From Apoda limacodes (lineage: Eukaryota > Arthropoda > Insecta > Lepidoptera > Limacodidae), in the NCBI GenBank assembly GCA_946406115.1, contig OX291557.1:15594501-15658500 (forward strand): 64,000 nt of DNA, given 5' to 3'. Below are positions 1 through 10,704 of this stretch, one piece after another. The position numbers and the translations under genes were made by a program. Each line of letters opens with the position of its first letter. Position 1 is the stretch's first letter. The notes under the pieces were generated by a model. That model worked only from the letters and a program-made list of their open reading frames with translations. It did no database searches and was not told the DNA's origin.

Positions 1-229
1 TTACACTAAATCCAACCACAGAACGTATACTGCCCGACCGGCCCAATCGGAAACAAATACCACCAATAAATTAAGAAACACATTGACTTTGAATAAACTG
101 CACCGGAAAATATCAACTACTGCATCAAAATCTACAGTTGATCAGTATACAATAGGAAACCTATAAATAAGCTGTACGACTACTACCTTAATTACGAAAC
201 TAATGATAAAGCAAATAAAAACAGTGACA

Positions 230-2300
230 ACGAAATGGCTATTATTTTTATTTATAGTCTACTTTAGTACGCCTAAAAAAAAAAGTTGCATATGTGCCTC
301 GTAGGCAAAAGCCCAATTACCCAACAAGCGCCGAAATAACCCCACAAAAGGATAACATCAATTCACGGTTTTTTTTTCATTTATGATCCACTTAAGTACA
401 CCTGAAAAAGGTTACTGAAGCTGTGATAACAGGAGAAGAAATCTGTTAATAAAGAATAAAAAGAAACGTAAGTAAGTCTACTATAAGATAAATAAATTCC
501 ATCACTCTACCTTTTGACACCTAATTAAATACGCCTAAAAAAGTAACTAAAGTTATGGATATTAAACCCGAACAATGCCAACAAATAATCAAAAGTGCTG
601 GAAAATTCACACGAAGCCCCAGCATAATTTGTTACCCATTTGATCAAGTACGCCTGAAAAAAGTCACAAAAAAACTAACACGTAATCGTTGGGACTCAGC
701 TACAAAAGAATAAATCTACTTTATGAGTATTGAGTTCTACTTATTATTTAATTAGGTACGCCTGAAGATAGTGACTGAAACTATGGGAATTGAGAGGCGT
801 GATAGAATATTGCCATATAAAGAAACAAAAAACGCAAAGGTTTGACGTTCGCTTCAGATGATTTAAACTTCTTCATTGGTTATTTCCATTTATGATCTAT
901 TTAGGTACGCCTGAAAACAGTAACTAAAGCTATGCAATAAAGGACACAGAAACTAAACGGTCAATAAAGAAACAAAAACGTCAACGGTTGGAACACTCCC
1001 TTAAAACAACGAAATTATTTCACTGGTTACATACATTTATGATTCCTTTAAAAAAAACCTGATTATTGAGATTCACCTATAGAAGAATGAAACTACTGCA
1101 TTAATATCTCCATTCATAATTAACCTGAAGTATGTTTGAAAATAATAACTAAAGCTCTAAGGAATAGGGAGCTAAAACAGAATACTGCCAACAAAGAAAC
1201 AAAAACGCAAGAGTTTGACGTTCTCTTCACAAGTATTAAGTTACTTTAATTTAAATTTAAATTATTTTCATTTAAAATCTACTTAGGTTCCACGCCTTTA
1301 AACAGTAACTGAAGACATGCAAAAAGAACACTGAAATTGAAAGCTGTCAATAAAGAAGCAAAAACTTAAATGTATGAAATACTCGTACTCCCTTAAAACA
1401 TCGAAATTATTTTATTGGTTAAATTTATCTATGACCTACTTAAAAAATGCAATTGTTGGAATTCTGTCTACTACAGTTAGCTACAATGGAATGTCACTAC
1501 TTTATGACTGTTTCAATTTATCACTTAATTCGATATGCCTGAAAATAGTTACTGAGCTATGGGAATAGGAAGCTGAAACTGAACACAAAGAAACGAAAAA
1601 CTCCATGGTTGGAATACTTCCTTAATAACAAAAAAAAATCTTGGTTATATTAATTTATGATTTTACTAGGTATGCCTTAAAAGTTTCTAAAGCTACGGGA
1701 AATAGGATAGCGAAACCGAAAATTACAGATAAACAAACAAAAACGCATATGTTGGATACCTCCTTAAAAGATCGACGTTACACTTCTCTAACTAACTCCA
1801 CTTATGATAAACTTAAAAAAGGAACTGAAGCTACGATAAAGGACAAAGAAACTGAAAATATGTCAATAAATAATAATAAAAAAACAGCAACAATTTAATA
1901 TTGTGCTACAATGTAATTCAGCTACGCCATTAAATTTTTTTATGTTTTAATCTCATCAAGTACGAACAATAATAAATGAAGCTTTGTAAAAAGGACGCCA
2001 AAACTGGAGGCTGCTATAATAAACTGAAATGTAAGTGTTGAAAGGCCGCTGCAAGAACGAATAAACAATGATAACATCCATTTATGATTTACTGAAAAAT
2101 TAGGTACGCCTAAAAAGGTAACTGAGATTATGGGAACAGGATGAGAAAAACGAAAAACTGTTTTCTGCTACAAAAGATGAAACTACTATCCTATTATCCC
2201 TGTTAAGGTATTGCTTAGGTACACCAGTAAAGCTATGGAAACAGAACACTGAAACTAAACAGCGCTAATAGTATAAAACAAATCTGGACGCTAAATCAAG
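230..2300. repeat. Decayed tandem repeat array, unit about 110-150 bp
   Basis: The phrase 'tttatgatctacttaggtac' or a variant, followed by 'gcctgaaaa', 'gtaactaaagctatggg' and 'aacaaaaacg', recurs in the same order along this stretch. The core TACGCCT or a one-base variant lies near 268, 397, 530, 648, 757, 906, 1286, 1531, 1671, 2104 and 2218, with more diverged units between. Units also share 'ggttggaacactcccttaaa'. Copies differ by many substitutions and small gaps, so the array is old. Short reading frames inside it follow the repeat and are not genes. It may be a satellite or minisatellite; no function can be read. Confidence 0.75.
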
Positions 2301-3220
2301 GTATCCGAGAAACGACGTGTCACTGCCGACGAGCCCTTCATCCCGAGGACAGAAAAGCCAATCTCGCCCATCTACCGCTACTGCAACCACCTACAATCTC
2401 CTACGAGTTTCCGACACTTTTGTGGAGTCAATTTATTATTTACGGCTATAGACACTTTTTGGAGACAACCCAACTAATAAAAGGAGAATAGGTAAAGGAA
2501 ACTACAAACTGCAAATAAATAATTAAAAAAAACGCAATTGTCAGATCTCTGCTGAACTAAATAAAAACAAAATGTCCTTTCACGAACTAGGAGTAACGGA
2601 AGCTCAGGGAACAAGACACTGAATGTAAAGGCTGCCACCAAGGGAAAATAAAACACAAGTGTTGGAACACTGCTACAGAAAAACATTCATTCATTGAATA
2701 TCTAAATCTATTCTTAACCTACCGTTAACAGAAACAAATCGAAAATGCCTTATTAACGACGTAAACTGAATACAAGACAAAAAATGCATAAGTTGGAACG
2801 CCATTCAAGCAACAAAAAAAACTCGGAGGTGTAATGCTAATTGGAAACTACTAAAGCAACACGGATATAAACCGAAGAAGCTGGTGCAAATGAATACCAT
2901 CAAAGAAGAATTAGAACACAAAAGAGTCTAGAAGCCACAAACGGCAAAGCAGTCATTTTCCCTTGTATATATTTACACTTGTATATATTTATCTTCCTAC
3001 TGGCTAAAGGGTGCTGGTACCGTCGGCACTATCCATCCCACTCCACATCCTAGACTGCGAATTCCTACACTACCTGCCCTATCTACTCCGTCTTGGGCAG
3101 AGGTAATAGGCACACATAGGAATGCCATGAGATTGACGGGACACTACTAGAATCACTCACAAATGTGGACTGGTAACGCCGCATACCTTCCAGTGGTTGG
3201 GGACCCTCCGTTTCTTCAAT
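2301..3220. other. Non-genic stretch, low complexity
   Basis: No gene is seen. The stretch is A-rich up to about 2900 and keeps weak echoes of the upstream array. A short direct repeat 'cttgtatatattta' occurs twice near 2962-2990. From about 3000 the composition becomes more balanced, which probably marks the start of retrotransposon-derived sequence. Confidence 0.4.
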
Positions 3221-3224
3221 TACC

Positions 3225-3880
3225 ACCGTATTGAACGTTTGCGCTGTTCCAGCCCGCAGTTTTGAGCACTCTACAGAACCCTCTCATCGACAGTTCTTTT
3301 CCCATGTGACCCGTTCCTTGAGTCCTTGCAGTGGAACGCTGGCTGGTAAGACGCTGGAACGGAACGGAAGACGGATGCGGGGTACGGCTGCTTTTTCTAC
3401 AATAAAATTCCAGAACATGTGGTTAATTTACCCTCAAATAAATTTAAAATATATGTCAAAGATAGTTTAATGAAAAAAAGCTATTACAAAGTTGATGAAT
3501 ACATAAATGATAAAAATGCTTGGAAAAATTAGAACTTAATTGATTTGTATTGGGGCATATGAAATATTTTTTTTAAATTAAAACATTGTATATTATGTTA
3601 TTACCTAGTGTAAGGCTATATAGTATTTTTATATGATGTATAAAAGATTAACTAGTGAGTTTATTGCCGTTGCTTCTCGGTAGTAAAGCATTACGAACCT
3701 TCCAATCTTCTCCTCTTATATTTTGTTCCTTTACTACACACATTGTAACTCGTACAATCGAAGTTTTATTGGAGTTGCTTGAGTGTGTCATGCTCTCTCA
3801 AAGTGTCTCTGCGGTGGTCGCGTGTGTGTCGGGTCGTTACGTTCCCTAAAACATGGTTGAGCGAAGCGATGGCTGATTCA
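3225..3880 (+). mobile_element. 3' end of a non-LTR retrotransposon (LINE), fragment
   Basis: A frame ending near 3532 encodes a Lys/Tyr-rich carboxyl end (…KFKIYVKDSL… DKNAW, stop). It closely resembles the end of the larger element's reverse transcriptase frame at 57,622-57,816 (…[10 protein letters not shown]… DKNPW, stop). A 3' untranslated part follows with 'tttattgccg…cttctcggtag' near 3658, again shared with 57.9 kb. Only the distal part is present and its frames are interrupted. Confidence 0.55.
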
Positions 3881-4139
3881 TGTGTCATACTCGTAAACGG
3901 GTGCCGCCTGTGGAGGCTGGTCTGCTCTTGCAAACTTCTTTGTATTCTTAGTATTTAGTCTTACTTTTTTGTTTTGTTTATTAATACTGTAAGACATTGA
4001 TTATTTCTTAGTGATGAATATAAAACTGTCTTTTGTTTATATTAGATACTTTTTTATGTTGTGCTTGTGCTTTATATTTCATGATTTTTTATGTTTGTAA
4101 TGAAAAGTGTCCTTTTATGATATACATATTTTCCAATAT

Positions 4140-4330
4140 TTTAATTGGACGCTGTAAGAGAAAGGGAGAAAAGAAATGCCCTTGCTGAGTTTCTTGCCGG
4201 TTCTTCTCAGTACAAGGTCTCCCGCCCTGTAGACTTACGAACCGATGGCGTAGTGATATTCATAAGTGCTCAATTATTGTAGCCTAAACTGAATAAATTA
4301 TATTGAATTTGAATTTGAATTTGATAGTGA
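4140..4330 (+). mobile_element. LINE 3' untranslated fragment with short repeat tail
   Basis: The motif 'gagtttcttgccggttctt' at about 4189 matches the 3' untranslated region of the LINE at 57.9 kb and the fragment at 3.66 kb. The copy ends in a (TTTGAA)n tail at about 4307-4324. No coding part remains. Confidence 0.55.
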
Positions 4331-5199
4331 CCCACGGCGGCGGCGACCACTGCTGGCTGGCCCGGGAGCCCGCACCGCAGCCAGTGCAAACGCGCTAACA
4401 CCACGCACAATCACGCTCCTTAATTCACTCATATCCTCTCAGGATGTGGACTTGTTCTCGAATAAGCTGCCACAAGTTATTGGGGCAGCACACCTCTACC
4501 TAACTAGGAGTATGAGTCTCTGGCTAGTCCGAGTAATATGTAGGTATTTATGCATGTAAGTGTATGTACTACGTCGTTATACACATATTACATACACTTA
4601 TTAATTTAGTAGCTATATTTATTATATTTAGGTAATTTTATTCGACTAAATATTTAATGTTATAAATATATTTTTTTTTTACAGTTTATAATTTTTTTTG
4701 TTTTTTAAGTTGGTAGTATATGTAAGGTAATAAAGTCTGTAACTTGATTGAAGACGCTTTGGGGGCTTCCCCTGTAAGACTTTGATAACAATGTACATAA
4801 ATAAATAAAATAAGATGTCTACTCAGTGCCGGAGATAGCTTCTGGCGATGGAAGAGGATTGGGAGGATATGACTTGGTATTAAATTCTACAAACTTTTCT
4901 CCTAAATAGTTATAATATTTTTCGTAGTCATGGAGACATAAATAAACTGAACTCTTTTAGAATCACTCGTGTCTGTATGTCCATCGGTCACAACCAATTT
5001 GATATGGATCTACTGCAACAAATAAGTTAAATTTCAACTTAACTATATGTTTTATTATTACCAAATTTCAATTGCTAAAAAACGCAACGCCACATTGGTG
5101 TTTCCGTCAAGTTGAATAGCGAAGAATTAATGTAAAATGCAATACGTTATGAGTGAGAGTGTGCGTGAATGCTAGAATTGTGGAATGTTCGTTCTTTAC
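4331..5199. other. Non-genic stretch
   Basis: No gene or clear repeat boundary is seen. The sequence is AT-rich with poly(T) near 4671 and 4691. The stretch from about 4330 to 4520 is more GC-rich but has no open frame of note. Confidence 0.35.
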
Positions 5200-5468
5200 A
5201 TCCCGTGAACCCCTAACGCATTGTTGTGCCCTTTTGACCATTACCCAGCAATTATGAAAAAAGTTTTGGACTTTTTATGGAAGACAAAAATGCCAACTGG
5301 CTGCAGCCTTTTACTCAAAGACTGCTGGAGCTGCCACAATATCATAGAAACAAATTGTCAAAATTCAAGAAGTTTATGGAAGCATGTGTTACAGACGCTC
5401 TGAACGAAATAAAAGGACGCAATCTAAAAGAACAGCGCTTAGCTGAAATTAAAATTATCAGGAACTAG
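5200..5468 (+). pseudogene. Fragment resembling the BESS-type end of a MADF/BESS protein
   Basis: Two overlapping frames are open here. The frame 5277-5468 encodes about 63 residues with the pattern …LQPFTQRLLELP…KLSKFKKFMEAC… and then a basic tail and stop. The spacing of hydrophobic residues and the basic KLSKFK step recall the BESS motif at the carboxyl end of MADF-BESS DNA-binding proteins and of some transposon-encoded proteins. No MADF domain, splice-linked partner or intact start is found upstream. It is most likely the remains of a transposon-linked or retrocopied gene. The family assignment is a weak inference from pattern alone. Confidence 0.25.
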
Positions 5469-6125
5469 ATAAAGTGGATGATTTGTTATTGTTTACAGTC
5501 TGATGCATCGATATGAAAAAACAATGGTCTTCTGATGATAGGTAAAAAGGGCCACAAATATCTGAAAACCAAAGCACAGTAATTGGACTACTCGACTCAA
5601 ACTCAAATTAATCTTTTTTTGTCTATATCAGCGTCCAATGTACAAGGTTGTACTACTGTTGAAGAACAATTAGCCTCGGCGAAGCCAAGGAAGATTAGCA
5701 GGAACACCACTTTGTTGTTTCGAGCCCTATTTGTTAGATATATAAAGAAAACTATTCTTGCATCATGGTAAAAAAAATATAATAAATGCCCACCTTGGTG
5801 TAGCGTGAGCTACACTTAAAAACGTCAGTACAACTTGTGGGTGGCTTAACTTAAAACAGAATAACATGAACTTGCGTTAAATATTTAACGCTTTAACGAT
5901 TATCGAAGTTTTTTTTACTAACGATAAACGAATTTCACTTTTTAATTAACTTTGCTTACTTCTGGTTCAACCGTAACCGCTTGGCTGACGAGATGAAACG
6001 TAAGGCGAGTCACGAGACAAGTGTGTAAGCGGTCGCATGGACCTTGCCTCGTGTCGTGCCTTGCCTCGAAAGCAGTTTTGGGGCACGGGTATTTGAGCAT
6101 TTGTTCATTTGTACAATTGCAATAT

Positions 6126-6190
6126 ATATGTCGCAGCCATCTGGTTAAATTAATTGGGCGCCTAGGCAAATCGTGAAGTATGGAAAATAA
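6126..6190. mobile_element. Solo arm of an inverted-repeat element
   Basis: The pieces 'tatatgtcgcag' and 'cgcctaggcaaatcgtgaag' followed by 'tatggaa' match the arms of the inverted-repeat element at 62,693-62,947. Only one arm is visible here. This links two distant sites to the same small DNA-transposon family. Confidence 0.45.
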
Positions 6191-6493
6191 AACAAAACTA
6201 CTTAAGAGTTAAAAAAAAGTTAAACTAATAATGACATTATTATGAAGTAGTGTTCTACTGAATTTTTCAGATATGTGGGTGGTATTGTTTCATTCATTAG
6301 CAGTCACGTCTTGACCTGTGGATCAAAATTACTAGCTATTACTTTTGACAGCATCTTTATATGAAGGCAAACCAGGAATTTCATAATGTTAAGTGCCGAC
6401 TTTAAGTGTTAAACATCAAACGTGGAAACTTTTTATACCCAAACGAACGCACTTTTGGTGTATTTTTGACAACACTACTGTGTAGTGGCAACA

Positions 6494-6508
6494 CCAAATT
6501 CTTTTCCA
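6494..6508 (+). promoter_or_regulatory. Possible TCT-type initiator of RpL14
   Basis: The pyrimidine tract 'attcttttcc' is centred on 6501, 207 bases before the RpL14 start codon. Ribosomal protein genes in insects usually start transcription at a C within such a tract (TCT or 5'TOP motif). A splice donor may follow at 6541 (gag|gttaga), giving a short noncoding first exon joined to the acceptor at 6701. The site was inferred from the motif only. Confidence 0.35.
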
Positions 6509-6707
6509 AAGCAAAACTTTTATTTGCTGTACGTTGTGAGGTTAGAATAATAATTTTATCCATATTAATCAAATTATACAGTGAATTTAATACATTAGTT
6601 AATTGTTTTATGTATTTGTAAATAAGTGCATAGTTGTGTCAAATCTTTATTTTTTAATTGTAAGTGCTGATGGAAGATTTTCATCATGTTTTTTGTTACA
6701 GACCGTG

Positions 6708-7214
6708 ATGCCGTTCGCTCGGTACGTTGAAACTGGGCGCGTAGCCCTGGTGGCTGACGGCCACCTCAAAGGAAAACTGGTCAGCGTAGTTGATATTATT
6801 GATCAAACACGCGCTCTTGTCGACGGTCCAGGATGCGGTGTTCCACGACAACAGATACGCCTAAATCAACTACACTTAACGAAATTCCGTCTTAAATACC
6901 CATTCACAGCCCCTACACGAGTCGTAAGAAAAGCCTGGACTGATGCGAAGCTAAACGAAAAATGGGCTGAAAGTCAATGGGCGCAGAAGCTTGCTAATAA
7001 TGAAAAACGCGCTCAAATGACGGATTTCGACAGATTTAAGCTAAGTTTGGCGCGTGTGAAGAGGAACCGGGCAAGAACTGTGGTATTCAAGAGCTTAAAA
7101 GCCAAGGCAGCACGTGTTGGCACCTTTGGCAAAAAGAAGATCCCGAAAACGCCTGTGAAAAAGACACGTACTAAGAAGCCATCCACTGGCAAAGGCAAAA
7201 AACCAGCAAAGTAA
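6708..7214 (+). CDS. RpL14: 60S ribosomal protein L14 (eL14)
   Basis: Structural protein of the large ribosomal subunit, 168 residues. The order of features fits eL14. An SH3-like amino half starts MPFARYVETGRVAL and contains VDIIDQTRALVDGP. Then come the KYPFTAPTRVVRKAW segment, the conserved MTDFDRFKL block near residue 105, and a Lys/Ala/Pro-rich carboxyl tail ending GKGKKPAK. The start at 6708 is chosen because it begins the family-like sequence and lies seven bases after a good acceptor (ttttttgttacag|accgtg), so this is the second exon after a noncoding first exon. The coding part is intact and uninterrupted. No AATAAA occurs in the 115 bases after the stop, and a splice donor (aag|gtgagt) follows at 7332. 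The transcript may therefore run on into the snoRNA-bearing exons downstream. Confidence 0.95.
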   Translation: MPFARYVETGRVALVADGHLKGKLVSVVDIIDQTRALVDGPGCGVPRQQIRLNQLHLTKFRLKYPFTAPTRVVRKAWTDAKLNEKWAESQWAQKLANNEKRAQMTDFDRFKLSLARVKRNRARTVVFKSLKAKAARVGTFGKKKIPKTPVKKTRTKKPSTGKGKKPAK

Positions 7215-7611
7215 TTTATTTTAAAGAGGTTAAATCACTAACTTATAAGGACTAAAATATAAAGTACTTTGCTGTAATGTTTTGTGTTATTAGTCAACCT
7301 TTTAATTACTAAGCATTTTAAAGTAAACAAGGTGAGTGTCCTCTTCATTGTGAAAATGTGGTATATTTTTCTTTATTCAATTCTATTTTTCTTTCAGGTT
7401 CTACTTACATTGAAAGTCTGAACAATATTAAGGATTAGAAAATATATGATACAGGTATAACTTTAGTTTTCTTTTAAATTTTTTTAATCACAGTGTAAAA
7501 TCTATATAGCGAAACTCAAGGACTAATTGATTGCATTGTTTTTATTTAGTACAGAGTAGATAAACTACATAATTTTACAAGTATTTATATTTCAACACAA
7601 AAAAAAACTTC

Positions 7612-7750
7612 ACTTTTACTCCCCGCTTTGGGTCAGGGTAACTTAAAGCTGATGCAAGTGGCTTCATCATGTACAAAAGCTTTTCCTTGGTGCCCCCTTT
7701 TGTACACCCCAACCCTCGTTTGACTTGTGTATTTTGGGGGAAGTTACAAA
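7612..7750 (+). ncRNA. Structured intronic element, possible ncRNA
   Basis: Lies in the intron 7455-8459. Three nested or adjacent helices can be drawn: TGTACAAAA (7670) with TTTTGTACA (7698), CCCCAA (7707) with TTGGGG (7734), and AAGC with GCTT around 7646-7662. An ACA triplet followed by three bases ends the block near 7746. It may be a third H/ACA-type RNA or another structured RNA, but the hairpins are shorter than usual for that class. It is about 710 nt from the next exon, unlike the snoRNAs. Confidence 0.25.
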
Positions 7751-8323
7751 TTAAAGTGTTAAGCAGCTGTCACTAGATTAGCATCTAAGTTATTTGGTTG
7801 ATAGTATTTGGTGTAGTCCTATCTTGTAATAACAAATCACAGGTTAAAGACCAATACAATCTGTTGTGAAAAAGTTAAATTGATACTAGACACAAAAAAA
7901 ATTACCCAACTAATGAAACTATAAAAATGTTGTTTGACAGAATTCTAAAATATGATAGTTATGAGAACATTGTTGGGTCATTCAAAAACTAAGTTTAAAT
8001 CCCTATAAAATGTAAAAAAATGGGAAATGCTAAAGTGGCCATTACACAAATTAATGTGCTAAGTCTCAGATATGCCAAAGATGCCATCTGAGCTAATTCC
8101 TAATTTCCTAAAGAAATGGGTTAAAGAATTTGAGCGCTAGATCATGGTTTTGTGTTCAATGTCCTATTTTACAATAAGCCTGAGTGTTGCTGCATTAATG
8201 AAACCTTTTTAGCCACTAAATTAAAGTAATTACTACATTTTTGATGTTAATTTTGTTACATAGGCGTTTGTTATATAGAATTTACATTGTATTATATTAT
8301 TTGCATGTTATAAATAGTTATTA

Positions 8324-8397
8324 TTTTAATGATGAATTTATTATAGTCTCGTTCGTATGATCTTAATGATTTTAATATTACCAATTAGCTGATGCAC
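8324..8397 (+). ncRNA. Box C/D snoRNA, predicted 18S rRNA guide (copy 1)
   Basis: C box ATGATGA at 8329-8335 and D box CTGA at 8389-8392. Between them the guide TAGTCTCGTTCGT (8344-8356) is followed by a D'-like ATGA. Its last 12 bases are the exact complement of the conserved 18S rRNA segment ACGAACGAGACT (recalled from general knowledge). The D box ends 67 nt before the acceptor of exon 8460. The terminal stem is weak. Expected role: directing 2'-O-methylation of 18S rRNA in the nucleolus. Confidence 0.75.
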
Positions 8398-8803
8398 TAG
8401 AACTTAAATTGCTATTTTAGTAAAAAAAAAATATATGTTAACACATGTTATTTTAACAGTTATGGGAAGAGATACTACAGGTGTGTTTTAAAACACATAG
8501 AGAAATTTAAGTTGAAACATTTACACTGCCACTGCCTCATCAGAAAAACACAGATACAAATGTTGGAAATTCATTCAGCAATCATTAAAATAGACCAAAG
8601 TGAATACTATAATGATACATGTTATAGTACAATAATTTTCATGCTGTTCATGGACTGGGAGTGTGTCTTTAAAGGTCAGTACATTCTAAATGATTTTAAC
8701 TGTGTTTCCTTCAAATTATTAAATTATGTCTTTTAGTTTTGGTATAAAACCTATACCTGAGATAAGTCACAACAAGCTTATTTTGTTACCAGTACCTCAT
8801 GAA

Positions 8804-8931
8804 ACCCTACCAAAGCCGATATGTGTACAGATATCAACTGTCACATGTGACTCTGGTTAGGAACATTATCACACTCCGTGTAAGATGTTTGGTTGACATA
8901 GCCTTACTTCCAAGGGATTTGTGTAACAAAA
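8804..8931 (+). ncRNA. Box H/ACA snoRNA (copy 1)
   Basis: Two hairpins of about 60 nt are separated by an H box ACATTA at 8863-8868 and end in ACA at 8926-8928, three bases before the 3' end. The 5' stem pairs CCTACC with GGTTAGG. The 3' stem pairs CACACTCC with GGGATTTGTG. A second copy lies at 9831-9955, and the two differ mainly in loops, with some paired changes. Expected role: guiding pseudouridylation; the target was not worked out. Confidence 0.7.
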
Positions 8932-9364
8932 TATTTAAATTTTTTAACCAAGAAAGTTCACTATATTTTTGAATGTAGAGAAAAATGCTACTTTTCTGCC
9001 TATTACTCATATTTGATCATATTTATTTTCAGTTTAATAAAACAACATTTTAATAATCTGTCCACTCTTTACAAAAGCCGCATCATTCATGACTATTACA
9101 ATTTAAATGATGTGTGTGTGGAGCGGCAAGTCTTTCATGAGTGAGTGAAGATCATGACAGAGAAGCAGTGCAGTAGTTGGTTGTAAATGGTGGCAGAGAG
9201 TGGTGATACTGAGTGTAATGCTTATACTATGATAATGGTGAGCTGTGTAAGATACTTTTTATTAGAAATAGTACAAAAAGAATATATTAATGGATGGTTC
9301 CAGAAAAAGATACAGGAACAGTACAGATTAGAACTTAACAAAAACTTTTTATGTATTTAGGTTT

Positions 9365-9441
9365 CTAAAATGATGAATTGTTTTATAGTCTCGTTCGTAT
9401 GAATTTTTTTGATTAAAAACATACCACAAAAACTGAAAAGT
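9365..9441 (+). ncRNA. Box C/D snoRNA, predicted 18S rRNA guide (copy 2)
   Basis: C box ATGATGA at 9370-9376 and D box CTGA at 9433-9436. The same guide TAGTCTCGTTCGT as the 8.3 kb copy lies at 9386-9398, again followed by ATGA. The rest of the gene has diverged, while the guide is identical, which suggests selection on the guide. The D box ends 71 nt before the acceptor at 9508. Confidence 0.8.
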
Positions 9442-9830
9442 ACACATTTCAAATTTAATTTATTCTTTGTTGTTTGTCGCTTTCTAATTTATTTGTTTTC
9501 ATTCCAGACAGTGCTGCATTTTCAGGAAATAAAGATCACCATTTTGCTAGGTAAGTGTTTCTACAATGTACATTACAAATAAAATATAGTCATAAATGAA
9601 GATTGTACTATTAATAAATAGACCAGGAATAAAATAACTCAAACCTTTTGTATTATTTTATGCCTGATTTATACTCTCTTGTAGCACTAGAAGTGGCCAA
9701 GTGAATGTGATTTTCCGTGGTAAAACAGTTTGATGTTGAAATTTCAATCTACATATTGTAAAGTTAAGTTGTTTATTGTTTTTAAAAACTGATAATTTTA
9801 ATGTAAAAAACAAACATGTAATGTATTTTT

Positions 9831-9955
9831 ACCCTACCAAAGCCGATGTGTGCACAGACAACTGTCTCACGTGACTCTGGTTAGGAACATTATCACACTC
9901 CGTGTAAGATGTTTGGTTAACATAACCATACCTCCAAGGGGTTGGTGTGACAAGC
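9831..9955 (+). ncRNA. Box H/ACA snoRNA (copy 2)
   Basis: Paralogue of 8804-8931, with H box ACATTA at 9887-9892 and terminal ACA at 9950-9952. Hairpin-forming segments and internal single-stranded parts (for example 'ccgtgtaagatgtttggtt') are nearly identical to copy 1. The 3' end lies 71 nt before exon 10027. Confidence 0.7.
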
Positions 9956-10319
9956 AAGCATGCTATTCCAATTAGTTAACTTAGCTACAAGCTATTTTTA
10001 TTGATGCTATTAATTTTGTGTTACAGGTCACAAAGAAAAGCCATTAATCACACTCTTTTTTTTAGAAGTAGTTAAAAAAATGTGAGTAATTTACTGCTGT
10101 TAATCTAATATAATTTTCAGAATTTTACCAGCTTTTCCAACAGTAACAATATCAATGAAAATCATGTAAAAGTTTTTTAAGTTTGCAAAGATTTTAAAAA
10201 GTTAATCTACATTATAAAATGCTGAGTCATCTTGAAAAAATAGTTAACTACCAATATTCATAATATCTGCTTGTTAATCTTGTTTCAATATAGTATAGTT
10301 TAATTAATTTGGTATTTTT

Positions 10320-10383
10320 TACAAATGATGTTTATTGTATCGCCCCTAGCTGAAATATTGATGATTGATCATTACTGAAATAC
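10320..10383 (+). ncRNA. Box C/D snoRNA, 28S guide family (copy 1)
   Basis: C box ATGATGT at 10325-10331, guide TATCGCCCCTAG before D' CTGA at 10350-10353, C' TGATGAT at 10359 and D box CTGA at 10375-10378. The guide resembles that of the family at 13.3-14.1 kb, whose TCGCCCCTAT is complementary to the conserved 28S sequence ATAGGGGCGA. The last guide base differs here (G for T). Spacing to exon 10448 is 69 nt. Confidence 0.7.
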
Positions 10384-10624
10384 AGTTTAAACTCATTGAA
10401 TGACATATATTTTTATTCTTTACTTAACATGTCTCTTTGTTATTAAGATCGGGTTGCTGAACATCTGCAAAAAGGTATGTAATCATAAATTTTTGTTTTT
10501 TTCTAAGTAATCACAAAATGTTGTAAATACTGTACTACCCATAAAATATTTACACAGTAGAAATATAAAGATGCTTGTTAAAAACATAAAAAGGTCATAA
10601 AAATATTAAATAACTATATTTATT

Positions 10625-10704
10625 TGTACATGATGAAAGATTTTAGTTATCCCTGTCTCACTAAATCGTGGGGAAAATTTATGGTATGGTAACATCTGAA
10701 TTGT
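10625..10704 (+). ncRNA. Box C/D snoRNA, peptidyl-transferase-region 28S guide (copy 1)
   Basis: C box ATGATGA at 10630-10636 and D box CTGA at 10696-10699. The guide AGTTATCCCTGT at 10645-10656 precedes a D'-like CTCA. It is a 12-nt complement of the near-universal 28S/23S segment ACAGGGATAACT in domain V. The D box ends 71 nt before exon 10771. Related copies lie at 14.43 and 15.35 kb. Confidence 0.78.

Noticed and set aside
230..2300. CRISPR-like array
   Set aside because: Units are long, diverged and lack uniform repeats and spacers, and the window is eukaryotic.
6603..6707. Amino-terminal extension of RpL14 by 35 residues
   Set aside because: The added residues lie upstream of a strong acceptor at 6701, are hydrophobic and unlike any eL14; the ATG at 6708 starts the family-like sequence.
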